Source of the DNA: JAZKAD01 sp040389305
Lineage (GTDB): Bacteria > Pseudomonadota > Alphaproteobacteria > Rickettsiales > Rickettsiaceae
Assembly (NCBI GenBank): GCA_040389305.1
Contig: JAZKAD010000085.1
Location: 1 to 15,025, forward strand
Length of the DNA stretch: 15,025 nucleotides
Direction of reading: 5' to 3'
In this document: positions 7,710-15,025 of the stretch, in pieces
How positions within the stretch are numbered: the first letter of the stretch is position 1
How the letters are laid out: the number at the start of each line of letters is the position of its first letter
Notes under the pieces: model-generated
Databases searched by the model: none
The model's input: the letters and a program-made list of their open reading frames with translations, nothing else
Told to the model about the DNA's origin: nothing
Program-made: the position numbers and the translations under genes

Positions 7710-10700
7710 ATGAAAATTTCAGAAGTAAGTCGATGTATCAAAGAAGATGAAATCGATTACATAAAAAGTATTTTGCAAAGTATTCACTTTGATTTTAGGG
7801 CTACTGATCGTATCAAGAAAGATGCATCAGAACTTATAAATGTAATCAAAAATTCTTCAGACTTTGGCATCGAAAGTTTTCTGCAAGTTTACAGCCTCTC
7901 TACTCCCGAAGGTGTAGCCATCCTTTGTCTTGCAGAAAGTCTATCGCGCATAGCCGATGACAAAACTGCATTCGAACTTGTTATCGATAAACTGTCTCAA
8001 AAAGAATGGGCATTGCATTTCGATCGAGCAAAATCATATTTTATTAAACTAGCATCTTTGGGGCTCGCGTTTTCGGGCAAATGGTCAGATTTTTGCGATA
8101 CTGACAATATATTTTCTAATTTCTCTAAGCGCGTAAGTCAGCCAATATTTTTAGCAGCCATTAGGCAGGCAATTAACTTCCTTGGCCGAGGATTTATTAT
8201 AGGAGAAACTGTTGATGAAGCAGTAGTCCGCGCAAAAAATATTACAAAAAAAGGGTATGACTTCTCCTTTGATCTACTTGGAGAATCCTCTAGAACCTTT
8301 GAGCAGGCTGAAAAATATTATCAGCAATATTTAGCAGCGGTAGATATCATAGCGAAATCTCGGATTCAAGGAGCTAATTTATCCGTAAAACTTACGGCAT
8401 TATATCCTAGATTTGAACTTACAAAACTTGCAGATATAGAATCATATCTCCTCCCTCGCCTCATCGCTCTCGTCAGAAACATGCATGAAGCAAATATCAC
8501 TATCACATTTGATGCAGAAGAATCTTATAGACTAGAAGGCTATTTGCACATAATTACCAAGCTAATGACGGCGCCAGAATGCAGAGATATTCCGAATATA
8601 GGAGTTGTTGTGCAGGCTTATCAAAAGCGCGCTAGCAATGCTTTGGATTACATTATATCCCTTGGCAAATCACTGAATAGACAAATTCCAGTGAGGCTTG
8701 TGAAAGGAGCATATTGGGACTCGGAAATTAAATATGCCCAAGTGCATGGGCATGAGCATTACCCTGTATTCACTCAGAAAATATTTACTGATGCACATTA
8801 CCTTTCTTGCGCAAGAAAAATGCTGGAAAATAGCGAGTGGGTATATCCGCAATTCGCTACACATAACGCCCTAACCGCAGCCTCTATAATTGAACTCGCA
8901 AAAGATCATAAATTTGAGTTTCAAAAGCTACATGGCATGGGGACTAGCCTGCATAAAGAGCTTAATAAAAAATACCCAGTCAGGATATACGCGCCCATAG
9001 GACGTATGGAGGATTTATTAGCATACCTCATGAGAAGGATGTTAGAGAATGGCGCAAATGCATCTTTCGTTAACCAAGTTAGCACTAGATCCACTCAAGA
9101 GCTTGCATATGATTTACACGAAAAAGTGCAAAATATAGTTCAAAATCAAAATCCAGCAGAAGGTTTTTTGGCGCTATCTTCGCCCCTAAATCTTTATAAA
9201 AACAGAAAAAATTCAATAGGATATGAAATGGGATATCAATTTATTCAAGATGAATTAAATGATGCAATTAAAGCTCTAGATAACAAGCAGTATAGCGTCG
9301 GACCCATTATAAGCGGCAAGGAATTTATTTCTCCAAAGCATACTACTGATCATTTTAGGCCTGGTAAGTCTGCTGAAAAAATTGGTGATATTTCTGTAGC
9401 TACAGAAAGTGACATGCTCAAAGCTATTGCATGCGCGAAGGAGGCGTTTGATGGGTGGCAAGCTCTCAGGGCAGAAGAAAGAGCTACAGCTCTTCGAAAA
9501 ATAGCGGACTTATATCAAGAAAATAGACATGAATTATATTCTATTCTTATCAAAGAAGGTGGAAAGTCTATAAATGATGCGATAGATGAAGTCAGGGAAG
9601 CGATAGATTTTTGTCGTTACTACGCAATATCCGCAGAAAAATTAATGCAAGATGAGCACTTGCCCGGCCCGACCGGTGAAAGCAATGTGCTGAGTTTACA
9701 TGGAAGAGGTGTGTTTCTATGCATAAGTCCATGGAACTTTCCTCTTGCGATCTTTACAGGCCAAGTCGTCGCTGCTTTGGTTTCGGGTAATACTGTTGTA
9801 GCGAAAGCCGCAGAGCAAACATCAATCATTGCAAATTTTGCTCTAAAGCTTATGCACCAAGCCTCTATACCGAAAGATGCACTTCATTTAATTATAGCCT
9901 CAGGCAGTCAGGTCGGAAAATACATTGTTCCAAGCGAAGATATAGCTGGCGTAGTATTTACAGGATCTACAGCTACCGCTAAGCGCATAAATACAACATT
10001 GGCGGCGCGCGAAGGAGCGATAGTCCCTATAATAGCCGAAACAGGTGGCCAAAACGGTATGATTGTTGATAGCTCAGCATTGCTAGAGCAAGTCACTGAT
10101 GACGTCCTAACTTCAGCTTTTTATTCAGCTGGGCAACGCTGCTCTGCGCTCCGCGTATTATATATTCAAGACGAAATATATGACGCATTAACTACCATGT
10201 TAACAGGAGCGCTTGCGACACTTAAAGTAGGCGATACTACAGATTTTGCAAATGACATAGGCCCTGTGATAGATAAAGCGGCTTATGATATGCTGAACTC
10301 CCACATAGAGAACATGCAAAATAAAGGATTTAAATTGCTAGCATCTCATCCTCAAAAAGGAACTTTGCAAGATGGTCATTATTTCTACCCTCATATACTC
10401 GAGATATCCTCTATGCAAGATATAGAGGATGAAAAATTCGGACCTATTCTTCATGTTATACGTTATAAACACTCCGACCTTGACAAAGTTATCGACGAAA
10501 TTAACTCCTCTGGCTTTGGCCTAACCTTTGGTGTACATTCACGCATAGAAAAACGCATAGAACATATAAAGTCCCGTATAAAGGCGGGAAATATATACGC
10601 CAACCGCTCTATGACAGGAGCGCAAGTTGAATCTCAACCATTTGGCGGAGAGAACAAATCAGGCACGGGCTTTAAAGCTGGCGGACCTTATTATTTGCTG

Positions 10701-10772
10701 AAATTTTTAGTCGAAAGAACAACAACAGTGAATCTTACGGCAATTGGCGGCAATATAGAACTATTGCTTTGA
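7710..10772 (+). CDS. putA: Bifunctional proline dehydrogenase / glutamate-semialdehyde dehydrogenase PutA
   Basis: It oxidises proline to glutamate in two steps, feeding electrons to the quinone pool and carbon to the TCA cycle. From the ATG at 7710 it has 1020 residues. The N-terminal arm carries STPEGVAILCLAESL. The FAD-binding barrel follows at ~220-460: NLSVKLTALYPR, DAEESYRLE, GVVVQAYQKR, VRLVKGAYWDSEIK (Lys332), PQFATHNA and RRMLENGANASFVN. The aldehyde dehydrogenase half begins at ~570: SPWNFPLAIFTG, FTGSTATAKR, AETGGQN (Glu777) and GQRCSALRVL with catalytic Cys811, ending near FGGENKSGTGFKAGGP. The ribbon-helix-helix DNA-binding domain of E. coli PutA is absent, so it cannot autorepress that way. 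The frame is open to a TTG at 7692. Neither start has a good Shine-Dalgarno. I prefer ATG, 24 nt after the transporter gene. Confidence 0.93.
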   Translation: MKISEVSRCIKEDEIDYIKSILQSIHFDFRATDRIKKDASELINVIKNSSDFGIESFLQVYSLSTPEGVAILCLAESLSRIADDKTAFELVIDKLSQKEWALHFDRAKSYFIKLASLGLAFSGKWSDFCDTDNIFSNFSKRVSQPIFLAAIRQAINFLGRGFIIGETVDEAVVRAKNITKKGYDFSFDLLGESSRTFEQAEKYYQQYLAAVDIIAKSRIQGANLSVKLTALYPRFELTKLADIESYLLPRLIALVRNMHEANITITFDAEESYRLEGYLHIITKLMTAPECRDIPNIGVVVQAYQKRASNALDYIISLGKSLNRQIPVRLVKGAYWDSEIKYAQVHGHEHYPVFTQKIFTDAHYLSCARKMLENSEWVYPQFATHNALTAASIIELAKDHKFEFQKLHGMGTSLHKELNKKYPVRIYAPIGRMEDLLAYLMRRMLENGANASFVNQVSTRSTQELAYDLHEKVQNIVQNQNPAEGFLALSSPLNLYKNRKNSIGYEMGYQFIQDELNDAIKALDNKQYSVGPIISGKEFISPKHTTDHFRPGKSAEKIGDISVATESDMLKAIACAKEAFDGWQALRAEERATALRKIADLYQENRHELYSILIKEGGKSINDAIDEVREAIDFCRYYAISAEKLMQDEHLPGPTGESNVLSLHGRGVFLCISPWNFPLAIFTGQVVAALVSGNTVVAKAAEQTSIIANFALKLMHQASIPKDALHLIIASGSQVGKYIVPSEDIAGVVFTGSTATAKRINTTLAAREGAIVPIIAETGGQNGMIVDSSALLEQVTDDVLTSAFYSAGQRCSALRVLYIQDEIYDALTTMLTGALATLKVGDTTDFANDIGPVIDKAAYDMLNSHIENMQNKGFKLLASHPQKGTLQDGHYFYPHILEISSMQDIEDEKFGPILHVIRYKHSDLDKVIDEINSSGFGLTFGVHSRIEKRIEHIKSRIKAGNIYANRSMTGAQVESQPFGGENKSGTGFKAGGPYYLLKFLVERTTTVNLTAIGGNIELLL

Positions 10773-10783
10773 TGGTTTTCTCA

Positions 10784-10809
10784 TAGCGACAAGATCTTTG
10801 TTGTCACTA
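10784..10809 (+). terminator. Weak hairpin after putA, possible terminator
   Basis: TAGCGACAA and TTGTCACTA form a 9-bp stem with one mismatch around an 8-nt loop, 12 nt after the putA stop. There is no following T run, so Rho-independent action is doubtful. It lies in the 131-bp gap between convergent putA and the kinase gene. Confidence 0.3.
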
Positions 10810-10864
10810 GATGTCACGATAACTACATCCAGTCCTCTTTAGTCCTCATATTATATAAATATGC

Positions 10865-10892
10865 AAAAGAGCTAAGAGATATATTGGCTCTT
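10865..10892 (-). terminator. Candidate Rho-independent terminator of the kinase gene
   Basis: On the minus strand, AAGAGC (10892-10887) and GCTCTT (10872-10867) make a 6-bp stem with a 14-nt loop. With two further T residues the stem ends in a TTTT run. It lies 12 nt beyond the kinase stop codon. The stem is short and only moderately stable. Confidence 0.4.
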
Positions 10893-10903
10893 AAAGCCAC
10901 ACT

Positions 10904-12610
10904 CTACCTACATACCCTATCTGCTGGAAAAATCATTTGAAAGCTAGTGCCCATATTCATTCGGGTGTTTATTATCAGCTCCGCCTCATGTGCGTCCAGT
11001 AACATCTTGACGATAGGAAGGCCAAGGCCATATGACTCTACAAAATGAAAGTCTTTTTTTCGTACAGTTCCGTATTTAGCAAAAGCAATGGCCACCTCAT
11101 CTTCAGTCATTCCTACGCCTTGATCGATGATTTCTATGGACATTTTATCTTCTATCATTCGTACAATTATATGCACCGTTGTATTTTCAAAAGAATATTG
11201 AGCGGCGTTGCTAAGTAGATTATTGACGACCTGAAGAATACGCCTTGCATCGCAAAGAAGCCCCGGCAAGTCATTTTCTATATCTAGATCTATATTAAGA
11301 TTTTTCTTGGAAAGCTTTTCGTTATTAATAGAGATAGAGTTTTTTATAATCTCTTCTACGCTCGCCTCATTATTAATGATTTTAAAATTTCCTTCTAGTA
11401 TATGAACTTCATCCAGAATATCCGTTATGAATTCTAAAATCATTACTGCATTTTTATGAATGCCGTTAACGTAGTCGGTGTAACTAGTTGGTATTTCTCC
11501 AAGCAACCCTTTCTTCATAACCTCTGAGCCAGTTACAATAAACCCCAAAGGTGAGCGAATTTCATGGGCAGTAAAAGCCAAAAAATCAGATTTTGCATTG
11601 GTGGCTCTGGTGGCTATATCCAAAGAAACTTCAGCTTTTTTTCTAAGCCAAGTTTCTCGTCTATAGATAAAGATTACGACTAGTAAAAAGCACGCCGCGA
11701 TCATAGAAATTTCTAAAAATTTCATCGCAACGCTATGATAAAGATTATATTTAATTTCTTCTTCATCTAGATTTACAAGAAGTACAAACGGCAGACCCTT
11801 TACTTTTTTAACATAAAAATTTTGCCCGCTACTCATATCTAGGTGAGAAAACTCTTTAGAAGATTCCAAATCAAACCCTATTTGAGTGATAGCATCGACT
11901 AATTTGGGCTCAAATACTACTCCACCGCTCAATCCCGCAGTTTGCATCCGATCTGTGGATTGTATAACTACTTTAAGCCCCTCTCCGACCAAGGCAACGT
12001 TAGTATATTCATGCTTTCTTCTGGCTTTTAAACGAGTGATAATTAAGTTAAGATCAAAGTTAACCAATACTGAGCCCACCGCTTTTTGAGTGGCGTCATT
12101 TTTAACGCCAAGCAATGCCTGAAGAGTTTTGCTTTGATTATTAACTTCATAATATATTCTTTCATAGAATTTTGGACTTGCCCCATTTAATTCAAGAGGC
12201 AGAGAGGTATTTTTTGAGCTATAAACCCTTGTGTTGTGCACTGAGTCAAACCATATAAATTCCGTCCACCCAAAAATATCATGAACACTTTTATCACCCA
12301 TATAATCCCTGAAAATATCATGGATATATTGAACATTATGAGGATCTTTTTTAATCTGAGTAGCGAGCAAATGAATGACATACCAAGTATGATTCATATT
12401 TTCAGAGCAAAATGTTTCTAACATCTCACCCTCAAGATGCATAGTGCGTATAATCTCTTGCTTTTGTGTGACGTATGTTCTGATACAAAATATTGCGACT
12501 AATATGAAGATAATGCATGAAGTAGCGAAAGCTAGTATTCTGATATTTACATCATATTCATCCGAAGGATTTATACGCTCTATATCATGCTCTATTTCTC
12601 TATGGCTCAT
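10904..12610 (-). CDS. Membrane sensor histidine kinase with a large extracytoplasmic domain
   Basis: This is a two-component sensor of 568 residues. One membrane helix at ~24-44 and another at ~297-317 enclose a ~250-residue extracytoplasmic region of CHASE/Cache-like size, whose ligand I cannot name. The cytoplasmic part has the dimerisation/phosphoacceptor segment FTAHEIRSPL with His349. It is followed by a HATPase domain with the N box NNLLSNAAQYS (Asn468), the G1 box DQGVGM (496-501) and the G2 box YGLGLPIVK (527-535). No receiver or phosphotransfer domain is attached, and no response regulator gene lies nearby, so the partner is elsewhere. All catalytic motifs are intact. The gene starts 34 nt after the topA stop on the same strand and may be cotranscribed with it. 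The Shine-Dalgarno is weak (GGATG about 7 nt before the ATG). The stop is TAG. Confidence 0.92.
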   Translation of the reverse strand: MSHREIEHDIERINPSDEYDVNIRILAFATSCIIFILVAIFCIRTYVTQKQEIIRTMHLEGEMLETFCSENMNHTWYVIHLLATQIKKDPHNVQYIHDIFRDYMGDKSVHDIFGWTEFIWFDSVHNTRVYSSKNTSLPLELNGASPKFYERIYYEVNNQSKTLQALLGVKNDATQKAVGSVLVNFDLNLIITRLKARRKHEYTNVALVGEGLKVVIQSTDRMQTAGLSGGVVFEPKLVDAITQIGFDLESSKEFSHLDMSSGQNFYVKKVKGLPFVLLVNLDEEEIKYNLYHSVAMKFLEISMIAACFLLVVIFIYRRETWLRKKAEVSLDIATRATNAKSDFLAFTAHEIRSPLGFIVTGSEVMKKGLLGEIPTSYTDYVNGIHKNAVMILEFITDILDEVHILEGNFKIINNEASVEEIIKNSISINNEKLSKKNLNIDLDIENDLPGLLCDARRILQVVNNLLSNAAQYSFENTTVHIIVRMIEDKMSIEIIDQGVGMTEDEVAIAFAKYGTVRKKDFHFVESYGLGLPIVKMLLDAHEAELIINTRMNMGTSFQMIFPADRVCR

Positions 12611-12644
12611 TTTTTCACATCCAGAATGTTAAGCAAACAATCTA

Positions 12645-14962
12645 TCATTCCTTTGTGTTTTTGCGCTTCTGAGGCGCTGTCTTAATAATCTCTACAGCCC
12701 TATTTAGATCTACACTCAAGAAATCCTCTCCTTTTGGAATGGAAGTAAATTTACCTGCATGTTTAACGTAAGGGCCAAATTTTCCCACCCCTAACAAAAC
12801 TTCTTCTCCAGTTTCTGGATTATTGCCCAAAATTTTAGGTAAGCTTAGTAACGTTAAAGCCACTGATAAATCAACATTTTGCGGCAAGATATGCGGTGGC
12901 AGCGAACTTCTTTTGGGCTTGTCTGTTTTAGATGCGGCCTCTCCTGCCTGGACATACCATCCATAAGGACCTTTTTTCAAATACACTTCTGAGCCATCAG
13001 CATCACGTCCAAGTGATTTATTATTTTCGTCTACATTTACCCCCTCTGACTCGCTAGAATCTGCATGAGCAATTTGTTTGGTGAATTTACATTCTGGATA
13101 ATTACTGCAAGCAATAAAAGCCCCATATTTTCCGAGCTTCAAGCCTAGTTTTCCATTTTCACAAGCAGTGCATTTTCGAGGGTCAGTATCGTCTTTTGCT
13201 GGAAAAAGATGCCCGCCAAGTACTTCTTCTAGTTGATTGATAACATCAGTGATTTTATATTGACTGACATGAGCAACATTTTCGTTAAACCCTTGCCAAA
13301 ATTTACTCAAAAGCGCCTTCCAGTTTAAGGACCCAGCTGCCACTTCATCAAGCTCGTTCTCAAGACCCGCAGTAAAGTCATATTCTACATACTTTGCAAA
13401 AGAATTTGCTAAGAATGCAGTTACTAACATTCCTCTGTCTTCTGGAATGAAGCGTTTTTTGTCCAGCTTTACGTAGTCACGCTCTTGCAAGACGGAAATA
13501 ATAGGTGCCCATGTGGATGGCCTGCCAATACCCAGTTCTTCAAGTTTTTTAACCAAGCTTGCTTCTGTGTATCTTGGTGGAGGCTCTGTAAAATGCTGAG
13601 CCGGAGCCACGTTAACTACGTCCGTTTTTTCGCCTTCATTTAACACTGGTAGAAGCCTATTCTCTTCCGTCTCACTATCATCAGTATCTTCGCGGTAGAT
13701 TTTATAAAATCCATCAAATGCTATAGTAGAACCCACAGCCCGCAAAGTTGAAGTTTTATCAAGAGAATCGATGCATGCAGTTACAATATCCATAACTACA
13801 CTCTCCATCTGGCAAGCTATCATGCGCTTCCAGATAAGGTCGTATAATTTATATTGATCACTGTCTAGAGTCCCCTTTAATTGGTCTGGTGTACGCGAAG
13901 ATTCTGTTGGTCTTATTGCCTCATGCGCTTCCTGCGCATTTTTGGCTTTAGCTTTATAAATACGAGGAGAAGAGGGAAGGTATTTATCCCCAAAATTAGA
14001 TGTGATCCAACTACGCGTTGCTTCCACTGCATCTAGGGATAACGACACCCCATCCGTACGCATATAGGTGATAAGACCAGTCGTCTCTCCGCCAATGTCT
14101 ATTCCTTCGTAGAGCTTTTGCGCCACTTGCATTGTCTTTTTTGCTGAAAACCCAAGTTTACGCGCTGCTTCTTGCTGCATAGAAGATGTTGTAAAAGGAG
14201 GCTGAGGATGACGTTTTTGTTGCTTCTTTTCTATGGTTGCGATCTGATATTCGCTTTTTTTCAAACGCTCCGCAATTTCTTCCGCTTTTTGATGGTTATC
14301 GATTGAAAATTTTTCAAGCTTCGCTCCATCAAAATGAGTAAGTCTTGCCGTAAATGCCTCTTTCCTTGTAGAGAGCATACCAAGAGTGATATCCCAATAT
14401 TCGCGAGTAACGAAGCCCTCTATTTCATGCTCTCGATCGCATATTAACCTCAATGCTACAGATTGCACTCGCCCAGCAGATTTACTTCCGGGGAGTTTAC
14501 GCCAAAGTACTGGTGATAGAGTAAATCCAACTAACTAATCCAGCGCCCTTCTTGCTTGTTGTGCATCTACTAAATTGCTATCAATATCTCTTGGGGATGC
14601 TACAGCTGCCGTTACAGCTTTTTTAGTAATTTCATGAAATACGACGCGCTTAACTAAAGTCCCAGCTTTTAGAGCCTTCTTTTCCTTTAATGCCTCAACA
14701 ATGTGCCAAGAAATTGCCTCTCCTTCGCGATCCGGATCGGTTGCTAGATATATAGTTTCTGCTTTCTTAGCTAAATCGCATATTGCTTTTACATGAGCTG
14801 TAGATTTACTTTCATAGCGAAATCTTCGTCTGGAAGAACGGAACCATTTTTCGATGGCAGATCCCTTATATGTCCAAAGGAAGCTATAACGCTAAAATCA
14901 CTGCCTAAATATTTATTTATGGTCTTAGCTTTGGCCGGAGATTCCACAATTACAAGCTTCAT
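12645..14962 (-). pseudogene. topA: DNA topoisomerase I, interrupted by a frameshift and a stop codon
   Basis: Topoisomerase I relaxes negative supercoils. The reading starts at the ATG at 14960-14962 with MKLVIVESPAKAKTINKYLG and runs 50 codons to DEDFAM, then shifts frame near 14815 (the original frame stops at 14789-14791). The second frame, from YESKSTAHVK at 14816, contains the metal-binding TOPRIM motif DPDREGE (14718-14738) and continues to ARRALD, where a TAG stands at 14535-14537. The same frame resumes with LVGFTLSP and runs to 12645. It holds the active-site Tyr (14064-14066) in LITYMRTDG, then FTEPPPRYTEASLVKKLEELGIGRPST, a four-Cys zinc finger (CTACENG...CSNYPEC) and a C-terminal topo repeat. 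Restoring 7 nt gives ~774 residues, close to what I recall for Rickettsia. A 607-residue GTG-started fragment (14468) would lack the TOPRIM domain. Decay or sequence error cannot be separated here. Confidence 0.88.
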
Positions 14963-15025
14963 TATATACCTAAACTATCCTTTAATGAGGGCGAAAATAG
15001 CATTTTGCAAACAAAGAGTAAATGA
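14963..15025. other. Region upstream of topA, no gene supported
   Basis: These 63 bp hold the topA leader. On the minus strand AAAGGA lies 16 nt before the ATG and AGG 7 nt before it, so the ribosome site is weak. Short open frames here end within the interval, and I recognise no protein end. Confidence 0.4.

Noticed and set aside
10810..10850. Small repeats after putA (GATGT/ACATC; AGTCCTC twice)
   Set aside because: Too short to distinguish from chance, and no functional arrangement is visible.
12645..14468. A functional stand-alone 607-residue protein starting at GTG 14468
   Set aside because: It lacks the TOPRIM domain with DPDREGE, needed for cleavage, and has no ribosome site. It is better seen as the 3' part of interrupted topA.
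1..15025. CRISPR arrays, tRNA or rRNA genes, transposases, toxin-antitoxin pairs
   Set aside because: I scanned the intergenic stretches and the translations and found no regular spaced repeats, cloverleaf, transposase motifs or paired small genes.

Overview
The window looks like part of the chromosome of an intracellular alphaproteobacterium of the order Rickettsiales, most likely Rickettsiaceae or a close relative. The strongest pointer is the gene at 5533-6417. From memory, its protein is nearly collinear with the 294-residue S-adenosylmethionine transporter of Rickettsia. Supporting signs are a Rickettsia-like TopA reading (including its ARRALD and LVGFTLSP segments), a ProP-type symporter beside putA, and an intergenic palindromic repeat of the 'CATTGCGA...GGCAATCCAG' kind. 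Base composition, judged by eye, is in the upper 30s percent GC, somewhat richer than classical Rickettsia. The species cannot be named from this sequence alone.

Layout. 1-791 (minus) is the 5' part of an unrecognised membrane-protein gene that runs off the left edge. 906-4401 (minus) is a tight cluster read in the order pntB (NADP transhydrogenase beta), nth (endonuclease III), lpd (dihydrolipoamide dehydrogenase). A 106-bp palindromic element at 4455-4560 lies between pntB and an OmpW-like outer membrane protein gene (4570-5289, minus). A 243-bp divergent control region (5290-5532) leads rightward into a three-gene unit: sam (SAM uptake), a ProP-type MFS symporter and putA (proline to glutamate), 5533-10772. 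Convergent to it are a sensor histidine kinase (10904-12610, minus) and, upstream of that, topA (12645-14962, minus).

How the genes fit together. The rightward unit reads as host-metabolite scavenging: SAM import, import of proline or betaine, and oxidation of proline to glutamate for the TCA cycle. The leftward cluster supplies NADPH balance, base-excision repair and the E3 component of 2-oxoacid dehydrogenases. The kinase has no response regulator beside it.

The most notable observation is that topA, normally a core gene, carries two separate lesions. One is a frameshift near 14815, best explained by loss of 7 nt within a short direct repeat. The other is an in-frame TAG at 14535-14537. 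The sequence on both sides remains clearly TopA-like. This is either very recent gene decay or a sequence/assembly error. I do not see a convincing novel defence, secretion or mobile system in the window; the partial gene at the left edge is the only protein I cannot place.
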